In this document: positions 50,393-62,566 of the stretch, one piece after another | Position numbering within the stretch: the stretch's first letter is position 1 | Layout: every line of letters begins with the position of its first letter | Assembly (NCBI RefSeq): GCF_000024125.1 | Contig: NC_013222.1 | Span: 1,404,501 to 1,468,500 of the forward strand | DNA from: Robiginitalea biformata HTCC2501 | Lineage (GTDB): Bacteria; Bacteroidota; Bacteroidia; Flavobacteriales; Flavobacteriaceae | Reading direction: 5' to 3' | Length of the DNA: 64,000 nucleotides | The notes under the pieces: generated by a model | Database searches by the model: none | What the model saw: only the letters and a program-made list of their open reading frames with translations | What the model was told of the DNA's origin: nothing | Made by a program: the position numbers and the translations under genes

Positions 50393-52039
50393 TTAGTTAG
50401 AGAACGGGAAGCTCGGTCCTGCCGGGTTGTTGTCCCAGAAGACTTGCTGCGTGTGATCTCCTTTTTGAGTGATAGACGAGTTGTTGTTGGCCTCTGTAGA
50501 CGGATAGAAGAACGAGCGAACCAGGTTCCCCGGGCTCGGGTCGATATTCGGCTGGAGGTTATCCGGATATCCGGTCCTCCGGTAGAAGTTAAAGGCATCC
50601 ATTCCGTTACCGTACTGGGCTACGTAGAATTCCTGAGCCAGGACATTCCACCCGCCTTCGCTGTCAGCGTCAAAAGCGTCCCCAACCGCTGTTGCGTGGG
50701 AGGCGATATCCGCATCGCTGGGCTCGAATGAAAGGTCGGCGGTCGGATCGACAGATCCGAAGCTGCTCACTTTCTCTACGCTCTTGGCAAGGCCGTCCAG
50801 CAGATGCTGGCGGGCTGCGGGCGTGTTGCCGCTAGTCAGGGCGATTTCGGCTTCCCAGAAATCTACAGTAGACGCGAGGAGTACAGGAGTGATACCGGCT
50901 CCGCCGCCACCATCTCCGAGTACCTGGCCTTCGAAGGTGTCGTCGTCAAACTTCCCTCCGGCAGGATACACTCCGATGATAGACCGCAGGAAACCATCCG
51001 GCGGAATCCCTTCGTCGCTACCGTGGTCGCGGCCCCAGTAGCCGTTCTCCAGGCTACAGAACGGAAAGCCGTTGTAGTGTACGGGAGGTGATTGCAGGGA
51101 ACACTCAATGGTCTCAAGGTTCGGTGGAACACCGGGAGCACCCGGGGTTTCAGCATTCTGGCGGTAAAAGTAGTAACGCATCCGCGGGTCGTCCATATCC
51201 ATCATGTACTGCATGAGGTGGTTGGAACGATAATCATTGGCCCCGGAAGGCGTATAGTCCCCGGCGTACTGCGGGTGCCGTGTATCCGGCTGTACCTCCT
51301 GCGTGCCCCACTGGAACTGCATGTCGTCTTCGATAGAGGAAATGTAGTTGCCGCTGCTGATGATGCTGTTAAACTGGCTCACTGCGCTGGCATCTACCAG
51401 GCGGGTGTTGACCAGTAACTTCAGCTTTAAGGTGTTACAGGCCTTTACCCAGGCATCGGCATCCCCGTTAAAGAAGTAATCCGTGCCGGGGGCAACTCCA
51501 CCTGCGTTGAAATTGGCAATCGCCTCATCCAACAGGTCCAGCATGGCCGCGTAAATGGCCGCGCCTGAATCGGCGCTAGGGTTGAAATTATCCGCGCCCT
51601 GGTTAGCCTCGGAATAGGGAACATCCCCGAAGTTGTCGACCAGCATGGTCATGGAGAAAGCCTCCATGAACTGCCCCATTCCTTTATGGAAGGGCAGGTC
51701 GTCCGTATCGGCAATGCCGTACAGGGCATAGGTATCTGTCAATTGTTCGGTATATACGTCGGTCCACTGGACGTTGAAGTCGCCCGGGTCGTAAACGGTC
51801 CGGTACTGGCGGCCAAACATATATTCGATTCGTGCAAACTCAGCGTTTCGGGTCCCTACGGTCTGTACCGTACGGATAAATTCCCGCTGGATGCTGTTCA
51901 ATAGGAAATCTGGAGAGGCACTTTCCGGGGAGAGTGCATTCGGATTGTTCCGAAGATCCAATTCCGTGGTTTCACATGACTGGAACGTCAACGCTCCGGC
52001 AGCCAGGATGAAACTCGCTATTTTTAATACTTTTTTCAT
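50393..52039 (-). CDS. SusD/RagB-family surface lipoprotein
   Basis: A 548-residue lipoprotein (LTFQSC, Cys22) of the SusD_2-like type. The opening RNNPNALSPESASPDFLLNSIQREF and MLVDNFGDVPYSEANQG are typical of this group, in which tetratricopeptide helices hold a lid over the SusC channel. It probably captures its substrate at the cell surface and hands it to SusC. It follows susC by 21 bp. Confidence 0.9.
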   Translation of the reverse strand: MKKVLKIASFILAAGALTFQSCETTELDLRNNPNALSPESASPDFLLNSIQREFIRTVQTVGTRNAEFARIEYMFGRQYRTVYDPGDFNVQWTDVYTEQLTDTYALYGIADTDDLPFHKGMGQFMEAFSMTMLVDNFGDVPYSEANQGADNFNPSADSGAAIYAAMLDLLDEAIANFNAGGVAPGTDYFFNGDADAWVKACNTLKLKLLVNTRLVDASAVSQFNSIISSGNYISSIEDDMQFQWGTQEVQPDTRHPQYAGDYTPSGANDYRSNHLMQYMMDMDDPRMRYYFYRQNAETPGAPGVPPNLETIECSLQSPPVHYNGFPFCSLENGYWGRDHGSDEGIPPDGFLRSIIGVYPAGGKFDDDTFEGQVLGDGGGGAGITPVLLASTVDFWEAEIALTSGNTPAARQHLLDGLAKSVEKVSSFGSVDPTADLSFEPSDADIASHATAVGDAFDADSEGGWNVLAQEFYVAQYGNGMDAFNFYRRTGYPDNLQPNIDPSPGNLVRSFFYPSTEANNNSSITQKGDHTQQVFWDNNPAGPSFPFSN

Positions 52040-52060
52040 AATCTATTGCTATATTTTTTT

Positions 52061-55000
52061 TTAGAAACTGGCTTTGATGCTGAATCCGTAACGCTTGGAG
52101 CTCGGTCCGTTCAGGTAATCGAATCCCTGGCCATTTCCTACTCCGATACCCGCTACGTTGGGATCGAAATTGGAGCTTTCCGGCACATTGAAGGCCTTAT
52201 ACCACAGGTTAAATCCTGAAACGGTAAAGGAAAGGCTTCCAAACGGCGTTTTGTCCAGGTATTTGCTCGGCACACTGTATCCGAGGGATACCTCCTGGAG
52301 ACGGAGCGTGGTAGCATCGTAAATCTGCAGCTCGGAAGGTCCGAAAAGCACGTTGCTAAAGTAATAAGCAGAGTTGTTGATGGCTACGGTGTTCGGGCTG
52401 CCGTCGGTGCTTACACCCGGCAGGATGAACGTGGCTTCCCGGTTGTCCGTATCGGCAATCAGCCCCCGTCCGAGTAGCGTGGCTACGGTTTGGGAGTAGA
52501 TGTCCCCACCTTGCTGGTGGTTGAACAGGAAGCTCAGGTTGAAGCCTTTGTAATTCAGGTCACTGCCTACGTTGAGGATGAAATCCGGAGTCGGGTTCCC
52601 GATGACGGGCAGACGACCGTTTTCATCTACTTCTTCCGAAATGTAGTTTCCGTTACTATCCACAACAAACTCGCCGTTCTCGTTCCGCTGGATGCGGCTA
52701 CCGACAATCACCCCGAGTTGCTCGCCTTCAATGGCGGCGTTCCCCAGGTTGGTGAAACCGGCGTACACGATGATATCGGTGTCTTCTCCCAGATCAGTAA
52801 CTGTAGACTGGTTCGTGTTGAAATTGGCATTTACGTTCCAGCTGAAATCCTCAGTTTGAACCAGGGCTGCTCCCAGGTCAATCTCAAGTCCTTCACCTTC
52901 GATTTCCCCGACGTTCGTCTGGATGGTGGTACCACCGGTAGCCGGCCCCAGGGGACGGTTGACGATCAGGTCGTTGGTGAATCGCTTGTAGGCGGAAACA
53001 TCCAGCGTCAGGAAGTTAAAGAAACGCCCTTCCAAACCTAATTCGTACTCGGCGTAACGCTCGGGCTTGATATTCGGGTTGGCCAGGGTGTTGGATACCG
53101 TGTTGGAAACCACAAAGGCACCATCCTGGTCAACGAAGTTCTGCGTGTTCAGGAACAGGTCGACAGAAGTCGGATACCCGGTTGCAAAACCGGCAGATTC
53201 CCCGTAACCACCCCGGATCTTCAGGTAGTTGATCCCTCCCGGGCTCGACAGGCCGTCAAAGGCCGAAGTCGGGATAAAGGAGAAGCTACCACCTTTGTAG
53301 AGGAGGGAGCGGTTGTCCACCGACTGGTTGGAAACCCAGTCGTTCCGCGCATTCAGCGTCAGGTAGAGCCAGCTGTCGTAGCCAAAGTCTACCTGGCCGT
53401 ACAGACCGACGATGTTCCGCTGCTGCGTAAATTGGATTTCATCCTGCAGGTCGAAGTTGAAGTGACGGAGGACGCCGAAGACGTTCTGGCCGCTACTGGC
53501 AACCCCCTGTTGGTCGAAATGCGTCAGTCGCGACTGCCCACCGACGTTAAACGTCAGGTCCAGTTTTTCGGAGAGGTCGTAGGATCCGTTCAGGATCACA
53601 TCGTGGTTCCAGATGGTGTTGTTGTTGTCCCAGGTCTGGTAAACCCCGCTGATATATTGGGTAGACACCCCGATACCTCCTTTGTTCTGAGCGTTCAGGT
53701 TACGCTCGTTGTACACGTCGTAACCAAAGCGGTAGAGCAGGTTCAGGTTGTCGTTGATATCGTATTGGGCTGAGATGTTACCAAAGGCCCGGTTGGTCAG
53801 CTGACGCGTAAAGGCGTTGTTCACTGTCCAAAGCGGGTGTTGGATACTGTTGTTCTGACGGTAGTAAACGCTTCCTCCGGTGATCGGGTTCTGGAACGGG
53901 ATGTTCATCAGGTCTACCGAACGCGGCGTAAAGAATACGTTACTAAATACAGAAGCACCGCTACCGATTACCTGGTTACCGTCCCCGAGAGCTACAGGAG
54001 GCGATTTAAAATCGGTACGGGAATAGTTCATCGTCCCGTTGATGGTGAATTTATTGCTGAGTACCGCGCGCCCACCGAGACCGAGAGTATTCCGGTTCAG
54101 CGTGTTGCCGCGGGTAAATCCTTCGTCTTCCAGGTGACCGAAGCTCGCGTTGTAGCTCAGTGTTCCGTCGTCGGATGAGCCGTTGGCGTTTACCGAGAGA
54201 TTGGAAACTGTTCCCGTGCGGAAGAAGTTCGGCACACTGGCGTAGGGCTTCCACTCGTAGCGGCGTCCCTGGAATTCCGGGAAAGCTGCAGGGATGCCCG
54301 TAGAGGCACCTGCAGTGGAGAAGGGGTGGAGGATGGTCCCGTCGTTACGAATGTCGTAAACTGACGGGAAGTTTGAAAAGTTCCCCCATCCGGCGCGGCC
54401 TTCGCGCTCAAAGGAAGGACCCCAGTTGGAGAAGAACCAGCCGAATGCCTGGTCAAACCCATTCCCGTACTTCATGGTGTAGTCCGGGGTGGAGGCGATC
54501 TTGTTAAAGAAGATCGAAGAGGAAACCGTGATTTCCGACTTCTTGGGTTGCCCGCCCACAGCACCGTTCTTGGTGGTGATCAGGATAACCCCGTTCTTAC
54601 CTTGCTCCCCGTACAGGGTAGCTGCAGAGAGCCCCTTCAGTACGTTGACGCTTTCGATGTTGTTCGGGTCCAGGTCCAGGAAACGGGAGGAACCGTTGTT
54701 CCCGTCCACAAAGCTACCCTGGGCGTTGGTGTCGCTACTGAAAGGCACCCCGTCCACGATAAAGAGCGGCTGGTTGTCCTGGCTGAAGGATTGATACCCC
54801 CGGATAACGATATTGGTCGCAGAACCTGAAATACCACTTTGCTGGGTAATATTCACACCGGAAGCCTTACCCCTGAGGATACGGCCCACATCACCTTCCG
54901 TCCGGTTTTCCAGTTGGTCCTCGTCTACCGAGGAGACCGCATAACCAAGCGCTTTCTTTTCCCGCTTGATACCCTGGGCGGTTACAACCACCTCTTCCAG

Positions 55001-55303
55001 GGCCTGGGCGTCCTCTGCCATCTGAACGTTAATGGTGTTCCCGGCGCCCACGGTACGGTTCTCTGCACGCATGCCGAGATAGGTGAAGACCAGCACATCG
55101 CCTTCACTCGCCTGGATGGCGTAGTTTCCGTCGAAGTCGGTCTGCGTACCCGTGGTACTGCCCTGAACAAGGATGTTAACCCCAGGTAGCGGCAGACCGT
55201 CTGCGTCGGCAACCGTACCTGAAATCGTCTTTTCTTGTGCAAAGGAAATCTGCACAACCAACGCTAAAAATAGCGTCAGGATTCCATTTAATTTTGTTCT
55301 CAT
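52061..55303 (-). CDS. SusC/RagA-family TonB-dependent outer-membrane transporter
   Basis: A 1080-residue transporter. A signal peptide ends VVQISFAQ (22), a carboxypeptidase-regulatory-like domain covers about 25-105 (ISGTVADADGLPLPGVNILVQGS), then ALEEVVVTAQGIKREKKALGY marks the plug and TonB-interaction segment, followed by the plug (VNVLKGLSAATLYGEQGKNGVILITTKNG) and a 22-strand barrel ending YGFSIKASF. With SusD and the third lipoprotein it imports an oligomer across the outer membrane. No glycosidase, sulfatase or regulator lies next to it, so it is not a typical polysaccharide utilisation locus. It diverges from the str operon across 569 bp. Confidence 0.93.
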   Translation of the reverse strand: MRTKLNGILTLFLALVVQISFAQEKTISGTVADADGLPLPGVNILVQGSTTGTQTDFDGNYAIQASEGDVLVFTYLGMRAENRTVGAGNTINVQMAEDAQALEEVVVTAQGIKREKKALGYAVSSVDEDQLENRTEGDVGRILRGKASGVNITQQSGISGSATNIVIRGYQSFSQDNQPLFIVDGVPFSSDTNAQGSFVDGNNGSSRFLDLDPNNIESVNVLKGLSAATLYGEQGKNGVILITTKNGAVGGQPKKSEITVSSSIFFNKIASTPDYTMKYGNGFDQAFGWFFSNWGPSFEREGRAGWGNFSNFPSVYDIRNDGTILHPFSTAGASTGIPAAFPEFQGRRYEWKPYASVPNFFRTGTVSNLSVNANGSSDDGTLSYNASFGHLEDEGFTRGNTLNRNTLGLGGRAVLSNKFTINGTMNYSRTDFKSPPVALGDGNQVIGSGASVFSNVFFTPRSVDLMNIPFQNPITGGSVYYRQNNSIQHPLWTVNNAFTRQLTNRAFGNISAQYDINDNLNLLYRFGYDVYNERNLNAQNKGGIGVSTQYISGVYQTWDNNNTIWNHDVILNGSYDLSEKLDLTFNVGGQSRLTHFDQQGVASSGQNVFGVLRHFNFDLQDEIQFTQQRNIVGLYGQVDFGYDSWLYLTLNARNDWVSNQSVDNRSLLYKGGSFSFIPTSAFDGLSSPGGINYLKIRGGYGESAGFATGYPTSVDLFLNTQNFVDQDGAFVVSNTVSNTLANPNIKPERYAEYELGLEGRFFNFLTLDVSAYKRFTNDLIVNRPLGPATGGTTIQTNVGEIEGEGLEIDLGAALVQTEDFSWNVNANFNTNQSTVTDLGEDTDIIVYAGFTNLGNAAIEGEQLGVIVGSRIQRNENGEFVVDSNGNYISEEVDENGRLPVIGNPTPDFILNVGSDLNYKGFNLSFLFNHQQGGDIYSQTVATLLGRGLIADTDNREATFILPGVSTDGSPNTVAINNSAYYFSNVLFGPSELQIYDATTLRLQEVSLGYSVPSKYLDKTPFGSLSFTVSGFNLWYKAFNVPESSNFDPNVAGIGVGNGQGFDYLNGPSSKRYGFSIKASF

Positions 55304-55358
55304 TTTTTAATTATTTGAATTAGCTAAGTGCGAAAATCTTAATTCTGTGTTAATAATC

Positions 55359-55366
55359 CAAACTTA
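55359..55366 (-). promoter_or_regulatory. -7 element upstream of susC
   Basis: TAAGTTTG on the minus strand, a perfect TAnnTTTG, 55 bases before the susC ATG. The bases 19 further upstream do not match TTTG. Confidence 0.45.
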
Positions 55367-55799
55367 TTTTAATAAAACTTTAAGCGCTGCCGGGATAATT
55401 CGTAGTCAAAATTTTAGGCCTTTCCCATTTGTCAGATGCGTATTTTTGACCCCGCCTGGTTGCGAAAAAGATAAAATGACTGCTGCCTGCTGCCGAACGT
55501 CCACTTTAAGTCTTTCTGGTAACGAGCGTCATTTTCGACCCCGGCTTTCCGGCACGCCTTCACAAGACCGGGGGCGGCAGCTGGAGCAGGCGGCCTGTTC
55601 CCGGCCCGTGACACGCGATTGCTTCCCCGCAACTCATGTGGAAGTGTTGGGGAGACACAACCGGGCCCCTATATATATTAAGGTATAACCGAACGGCAAA
55701 ACCGGCATCCGGGTGCGTGCGGTTTCAGGTGTGCGGAGGGGTCGGTCCGGGGATGAAGGGTTGCGGGGATAAAAATGCCTTAAAATTAAATGTCAGGGA

Positions 55800-55830
55800 T
55801 TTGAATTACAGGAAATAATTGCTACATTTG
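55800..55830 (+). promoter_or_regulatory. Promoter of the str operon
   Basis: TTTG (55800-55803), exactly 19 bases, TACATTTG (55823-55830): a perfect Bacteroidota housekeeping promoter. Transcription should begin near 55836, giving a leader of about 37 nt before rpsL. Confidence 0.85.
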
Positions 55831-55872
55831 CCAGCCCTTAAACAGGGGTATATTTTTTTATCAAGCGATTTT

Positions 55873-56247
55873 ATGCCAACAATTTCACAATTAGTACGAA
55901 AAGGAAGGGCCACAATTACCAAGAAGAGTAAATCGGCTGCTTTGGATTCGTGCCCGCAACGCAGAGGGGTCTGTACGCGCGTTTACACCACCACGCCCAA
56001 AAAGCCGAATTCCGCCATGCGGAAGGTTGCCCGGGTGCGGCTTACCAACGGTAAGGAGGTCAACGCATACATCCCCGGCGAAGGTCACAACCTCCAGGAG
56101 CACTCGATAGTATTGGTTAGAGGCGGACGTGTGAAGGACTTACCGGGTGTCAGATACCATATTGTGCGCGGGGCATTGGATACCGCCGGCGTAGCCGGAC
56201 GGACCCAGCGCCGGAGCAAGTATGGAGCCAAACGCCCCAAAAAGTAA
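55873..56247 (+). CDS. rpsL: 30S ribosomal protein S12
   Basis: A 124-residue decoding-centre protein. The highly conserved [22 protein letters not shown] and [21 protein letters not shown] are present. The two lysines linked to streptomycin resistance (in TPKKPNS and RVKDLPG) are the sensitive, wild-type forms. The start at 55873 is used; the longer frame from 55819 extends into the promoter. It is the first gene of the str operon. Confidence 0.97.
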   Translation: MPTISQLVRKGRATITKKSKSAALDSCPQRRGVCTRVYTTTPKKPNSAMRKVARVRLTNGKEVNAYIPGEGHNLQEHSIVLVRGGRVKDLPGVRYHIVRGALDTAGVAGRTQRRSKYGAKRPKK

Positions 56248-56269
56248 TTCACCACATTAATCAGAAGCA

Positions 56270-56746
56270 ATGAGAAAAAGACAGGCAAAAAAAAGACCGC
56301 TGTTGCCAGACCCGAGGTATAACGACCAGCTGGTGACGCGTTTTGTGAATATGATGATGTGGGACGGGAAGAAATCCGTCGCATTCCGGATTTTCTACGA
56401 CGCCATGGATATCGTCGAGGAAAAGAAGACGGACGAAGAGAAAAATGCCCTGGAGCTCTGGAAGGAAGCCCTTTCCAATATTATGCCCCACGTGGAAGTG
56501 CGCAGCCGTCGTGTCGGTGGTGCCACTTTCCAGATCCCGATGCAGATCCGCCCGGATCGCAAGATTTCCACCGCGATGAAATGGCTGATCAGCTTTTCGC
56601 GGAAACGGAACGAAAAATCCATGGCCCAGAAACTGGCTGCCGAGGTGCTTGCTGCGGCGAAGGAAGAGGGCGCGGCCGTTAAAAAGCGCGTGGATACGCA
56701 TAAAATGGCCGAAGCGAATAAAGCATTTTCTCACTTTAGATTCTAA
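56270..56746 (+). CDS. rpsG: 30S ribosomal protein S7
   Basis: A 158-residue 16S rRNA-binding assembly protein of the small-subunit head. Conserved parts are [19 protein letters not shown], a central [22 protein letters not shown] and the C-terminal [21 protein letters not shown]. It follows rpsL by 22 bp; in other bacteria S7 represses this operon. Confidence 0.97.
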   Translation: MRKRQAKKRPLLPDPRYNDQLVTRFVNMMMWDGKKSVAFRIFYDAMDIVEEKKTDEEKNALELWKEALSNIMPHVEVRSRRVGGATFQIPMQIRPDRKISTAMKWLISFSRKRNEKSMAQKLAAEVLAAAKEEGAAVKKRVDTHKMAEANKAFSHFRF

Positions 56747-56751
56747 AGATA

Positions 56752-58881
<2,130 letters not shown>

Positions 58882-58892
58882 TTCCGGAAGTG

Positions 58893-59198
58893 ATGAGTCA
58901 GAAAATCAGAATCAAATTGAAATCATACGATCACAACCTGGTAGACAAGTCTGCCGAGAAGATCGTCAAGACGGTCAAGACGACCGGAGCGGTGGTTACC
59001 GGACCCATTCCGTTGCCGACGCATAAGAAGATATTCACCGTGTTGCGTTCGCCCCACGTGAATAAAAAATCCCGGGAGCAGTTCCAGCTGAGTTCGTACA
59101 AGCGGCTGCTGGATATTTACAGCTCCTCCTCCAAGACCATCGATGCCCTGATGAAGCTTGAGCTTCCCAGCGGGGTCGAGGTGGAGATCAAGGTCTGA
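58893..59198 (+). CDS. rpsJ: 30S ribosomal protein S10
   Basis: A 101-residue small-subunit head protein and, in other bacteria, the NusG-binding NusE of antitermination. [49 protein letters not shown] and [11 protein letters not shown] are clear. The ATG at 58893 is used; a GTG immediately before it is unlikely. It closes the str operon and is separated from rplC by 273 bp. Confidence 0.96.
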   Translation: MSQKIRIKLKSYDHNLVDKSAEKIVKTVKTTGAVVTGPIPLPTHKKIFTVLRSPHVNKKSREQFQLSSYKRLLDIYSSSSKTIDALMKLELPSGVEVEIKV

Positions 59199-59471
59199 CG
59201 CTGTCAGGCAAACCGGTTGCCAGGCCCGGGAGGGTGGGGGCAGCCCATTGAAAAGCCGGGGGGTGCGTCCTCCCACGACATGTCCGGAGCTGCAAGCGAA
59301 GGAAAAACGGAAACAAAAATACATTCGGGGTCGGATTATTTTTGGCCCTGTTTTTTTGTCGGAAAGTTGAGAATGAATTTGTAAATCAGTAATAACCGGG
59401 AGGATGGCCCGGTTCGGGTCCCCTCAGGGGCCGGAATCCAAGGCCAAAGCCCCAACTTAAATCAATTAAGT
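59199..59471. other. rpsJ-rplC spacer with possible promoter and structured leader
   Basis: No gene is supported in 273 bp. TATTTTTG (59337-59344) is a perfect -7 element and could start an S10-operon transcript with about 120 nt of leader. The leader may fold into a hairpin CCGGG/CCCGG around 59396-59412 and a second GC stem near 59420-59433. A regulatory role by a ribosomal protein is only a possibility. Confidence 0.5.
59337..59344 (+). promoter_or_regulatory. -7 element upstream of rplC
   Basis: Perfect TATTTTTG in the rpsJ-rplC spacer, with no TTTG 19 bases upstream. A weaker alternative, TGAATTTG, follows about 30 bp later. Confidence 0.4.
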
Positions 59472-60092
59472 ATGTCTGGGTTAATCGGAAGAAAAGTCGG
59501 CATGACCAGCATCTTTGACGAGAATGGGAAGAATATCCCCTGTACCGTCATCGAAGCGGGGCCCTGTGTCGTCACCCAAGTCAGAACCGAGGAAGTAGAC
59601 GGGTACAATGCCCTTCAGCTCGGTTTCGATGACAAGGCAGACAAGCGTGCCAACAAGGCCGAGAACGGCCATTTCAAGAAGGCAGGCACTGCGCCTAAAA
59701 AGAAGGTTGTCGAATTCCGCTATTTCGAAGAGGGAGCTTTCAAACTGGGGGACACCATTAATGTTGAATTGTTTAAGGAAGGCGAGTTTGTGGACGTCAA
59801 CGGTATCTCCAAGGGAAAAGGCTTCCAGGGAGTGGTAAAACGCCACGGATTCGGCGGTGTCGGCCAGTCTACGCACGGTCAGCACAACCGCCTTCGGGCT
59901 CCGGGTTCCATCGGGGCTGCATCGGACCCTTCGCGCGTATTCAAGGGTATGAAGATGGCCGGGCAGATGGGCAACCAGCGCGTCACCGTCCAGAACCTCC
60001 GCGTGCTGAAAGTCGTCCCGGAAAAGAACCTCCTGGTACTCAAGGGAGCGGTTCCGGGCCATAAGAACGCATACATAACCATCGAGAAGTAA
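59472..60092 (+). CDS. rplC: 50S ribosomal protein L3
   Basis: A 206-residue early-assembly protein near the peptidyl-transferase centre. [52 protein letters not shown] and [12 protein letters not shown] are conserved. Its stop codon shares its last base with the rplD start, so L3 and L4 are translationally coupled. Confidence 0.97.
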   Translation: MSGLIGRKVGMTSIFDENGKNIPCTVIEAGPCVVTQVRTEEVDGYNALQLGFDDKADKRANKAENGHFKKAGTAPKKKVVEFRYFEEGAFKLGDTINVELFKEGEFVDVNGISKGKGFQGVVKRHGFGGVGQSTHGQHNRLRAPGSIGAASDPSRVFKGMKMAGQMGNQRVTVQNLRVLKVVPEKNLLVLKGAVPGHKNAYITIEK

Positions 60093-60721
60093 TGAAGGTA
60101 GCAGTTTTAGATATCAAGGGAAAAGAGACCGGGCGCAAAGCGGAGCTTGCGGACGACGTCTTCAAGATAGAACCGAACGAGCACGCCATTTACCTGGATG
60201 TGAAGCAGTACCTGGCCCACCAGCGGCAGGGTACCCACAAGGCCAAGGAACGCGCTGAGATTGCAGGGAGTACCCGCAAGATCAAGAAACAAAAAGGTAC
60301 GGGTACCGCCCGGGCGGGCAGCATCAAGTCGCCCATCTTCCGCGGGGGTGGCCGGATCTTCGGGCCGCGTCCCAAGGACTACACCCAGAAGCTCAATAAG
60401 AACGTAAAGCGGCTGGCCCGCAAGTCGGCCCTGAGCCTCAAAAGCCAGGCCAACGCCATCACCGTGGTGGAAGACTTTTCATTCGATACGCCGAAGACGC
60501 GGGACTTTATCGACGTACTGAAGGCCCTCGGGCTGGAGGACAAAAAGTCCCTGATAGTGTTGGGTGAACAAAATAATAGCGTATATTTGTCGTCGCGTAA
60601 TTTTAAGGGTGCTGAAGTTGTAACTAACACTGAATTAAGCACTTACAAAATTATGAACGCCAACAATGTCGTCCTGACCGAAGGAGCTCTGGAAGGAATT
60701 GCGGCAAATTTAAATAAGTAG
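60092..60721 (+). CDS. rplD: 50S ribosomal protein L4
   Basis: A 209-residue protein whose loop lines the nascent-peptide exit tunnel ([46 protein letters not shown]). In E. coli L4 also represses the S10 operon; whether it does here is unknown. Start overlaps the rplC stop by one base. Confidence 0.97.
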   Translation: MKVAVLDIKGKETGRKAELADDVFKIEPNEHAIYLDVKQYLAHQRQGTHKAKERAEIAGSTRKIKKQKGTGTARAGSIKSPIFRGGGRIFGPRPKDYTQKLNKNVKRLARKSALSLKSQANAITVVEDFSFDTPKTRDFIDVLKALGLEDKKSLIVLGEQNNSVYLSSRNFKGAEVVTNTELSTYKIMNANNVVLTEGALEGIAANLNK

Positions 60722-60727
60722 GAAATC

Positions 60728-61018
60728 ATGAGTGTGTTGATTAAGCCGATCATTACCGAAAAAATGACCTCCGACAGCGAGTTGTACAACCGCTACGGGT
60801 TTATCGTAAACCCGGCGGCCAACAAGCTGCAGATCAAGGATGCCGTGGAGGCAGCCTATGGGGTTACCGTCAAGAAGGTTCGCACCATGAACTACGGCCC
60901 TTCCCGCAAGACCCGCTACACCAAGACCGGTGTTCAGCAGGGCAAGACCAATGCCTATAAGAAGGCCATTGTGGATGTGGAAGATGGTGACGTAATAGAT
61001 TTTTACAGTAATCTCTAA
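60728..61018 (+). CDS. rplW: 50S ribosomal protein L23
   Basis: A 96-residue protein at the exit-tunnel rim, where trigger factor and signal recognition particle dock. LIKPIITEKMTSDSELYNRYGFIVNPAANKLQIKDAVEAAYGV is typical. It lies six bases after rplD. Confidence 0.96.
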   Translation: MSVLIKPIITEKMTSDSELYNRYGFIVNPAANKLQIKDAVEAAYGVTVKKVRTMNYGPSRKTRYTKTGVQQGKTNAYKKAIVDVEDGDVIDFYSNL

Positions 61019-61027
61019 AGACACGGC

Positions 61028-61852
61028 ATGTCAGTTAGAAAGTTAAAACCGATCACTCCCGGACAGCGTTTCAAGATAGTAAATGGCTTTGACGCCCTTA
61101 CTTCCGATTCGCCGGAGAAGAGCCTGCTCGCCCCGATTAAAAAGTCGGGCGGCCGGAACAGTCGAGGAAAGATGACCATGCGCTACAAAGGTGGTGGGCA
61201 CAAGAGAAGGTACCGTGTAATCGACTTCAAACGCGACAAACAGGATGTTGCCGCCGAAGTAAAGTCGATTCAGTACGACCCGAACCGTTCTGCATTTATC
61301 GCCCTGGTGGAATACACCGACGGCGAAAAGCGTTACGTGATTGCCCAGAATGGCATGCAGGTAGGGCAAAAGATCCGCTCAGGTGCCGGTTCGGCTCCTG
61401 AAATCGGGAATGCCATGCCCCTGGCTGAGGTTCCCCTGGGTACCATTATCTCCTGCATCGAGCTGCGCCCCGGACAGGGAGCGGTGATGGCGCGGAGTGC
61501 CGGGACCTTTGCCCAGCTGATGGCCCGTGAAGGCAAGTATGCCACCATCAAGCTGCCTTCCGGCGAAACCCGGATGATCCTGGCCAACTGCCTGGCAACC
61601 ATCGGCGCCGTGTCCAATTCGGACCACCAGCTGCTCGTTTCCGGTAAGGCCGGCCGCAGCCGTTGGCTCGGACGCCGTCCCCGGACCCGTCCGGTAGCTA
61701 TGAACCCGGTGGATCACCCGATGGGTGGTGGGGAAGGCCGTGCATCCGGAGGCCACCCGAGGTCGCGTAACGGCGTACCTGCCAAAGGGTACCGCACCCG
61801 TTCCCGGACCAAGGACAGCAACCGGTATATTGTAGAACGCAGAAAGAAATAA
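61028..61852 (+). CDS. rplB: 50S ribosomal protein L2
   Basis: A 274-residue 23S rRNA-binding protein close to the peptidyl-transferase centre. [29 protein letters not shown] and the C-terminal [20 protein letters not shown] (with the conserved His important for activity) are present. Length is normal. Confidence 0.97.
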   Translation: MSVRKLKPITPGQRFKIVNGFDALTSDSPEKSLLAPIKKSGGRNSRGKMTMRYKGGGHKRRYRVIDFKRDKQDVAAEVKSIQYDPNRSAFIALVEYTDGEKRYVIAQNGMQVGQKIRSGAGSAPEIGNAMPLAEVPLGTIISCIELRPGQGAVMARSAGTFAQLMAREGKYATIKLPSGETRMILANCLATIGAVSNSDHQLLVSGKAGRSRWLGRRPRTRPVAMNPVDHPMGGGEGRASGGHPRSRNGVPAKGYRTRSRTKDSNRYIVERRKK

Positions 61853-61863
61853 AACAGTAAGAA

Positions 61864-62142
61864 ATGGCACGTTCCCTAAAAAAAGGACCATACGTTCATT
61901 ACAGCCTGGATAAAAAGGTTCAGCAAAACGTGGATTCCGGCAAGAAGACCGTAATCAAGACCTGGTCGCGGGCTTCGATGATCACCCCGGATTTCGTGGG
62001 GCAGACCATCGCCGTACACAACGGCCGGCAATTCGTCCCGGTATATGTCACCGAGAACATGGTAGGACACAAACTGGGTGAATTTTCTCCCACGCGTTCC
62101 TTCCGGGGGCATGCCGGAGCAAAAAATAAAGGTAAAAAATAA
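61864..62142 (+). CDS. rpsS: 30S ribosomal protein S19
   Basis: A 92-residue small-subunit head protein that binds 16S rRNA with S13. [34 protein letters not shown] and [17 protein letters not shown] match the family. It follows rplB by 11 bp. Confidence 0.97.
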   Translation: MARSLKKGPYVHYSLDKKVQQNVDSGKKTVIKTWSRASMITPDFVGQTIAVHNGRQFVPVYVTENMVGHKLGEFSPTRSFRGHAGAKNKGKK

Positions 62143-62147
62143 GCGCT

Positions 62148-62555
62148 ATGGGTGTTCGTAAAAAACAGATGGCCGAGAGGATCAAAGAGGAGAAAAAACA
62201 CTTGGCATTCGCCAAGCTGAACAACTGCCCGACCTCTCCCCGCAAGATGCGTCTGGTCGCCGACCAGGTGAGGGGCGAAGAAGTTGAGAAGGCCCTGGCG
62301 ATCCTGCGCTACAGTACCAAGGAGGCCTCCCGGCGGCTCGAGAAGCTGCTGCTTTCGGCCATTGCCAACTGGCAGGCTAAAAACGAGGATGCGGATATCG
62401 AGAACGCAGACCTTTTTGTACAGGAAATCCGCGTAGACGGCGGCCGCATGCTCAAGCGCCTGCGCCCCGCCCCGCAAGGACGCGCACACAGAATCAGAAA
62501 GCGTTCCAACCATGTGACTTTGGTATTGGGAGCCAGAAATAACGCAGAAAGCTAG
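62148..62555 (+). CDS. rplV: 50S ribosomal protein L22
   Basis: A 135-residue protein with a beta-hairpin lining the exit tunnel. [52 protein letters not shown] are conserved. A basic N-terminal extension ([18 protein letters not shown]) precedes the usual start. Confidence 0.96.
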   Translation: MGVRKKQMAERIKEEKKHLAFAKLNNCPTSPRKMRLVADQVRGEEVEKALAILRYSTKEASRRLEKLLLSAIANWQAKNEDADIENADLFVQEIRVDGGRMLKRLRPAPQGRAHRIRKRSNHVTLVLGARNNAES

Positions 62556-62566
62556 CATAAGATAGT

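Larger units (their letters stand above)
55304..55872. other. Divergent region between susC and rpsL
   Basis: Only promoter signals are supported here: the rpsL promoter (55800-55830) and a -7 element for susC (55359-55366). The intervening 430 bp have GC-rich stretches near 55555-55620 and no plausible gene; the plus-strand frame 55347-55688 is Cys-rich and lacks any motif. Confidence 0.6.

Noticed and set aside
55347..55688. 113-codon frame between susC and rpsL
   Set aside because: Cys-, Arg- and Pro-rich with no signal peptide or motif; more likely non-coding.
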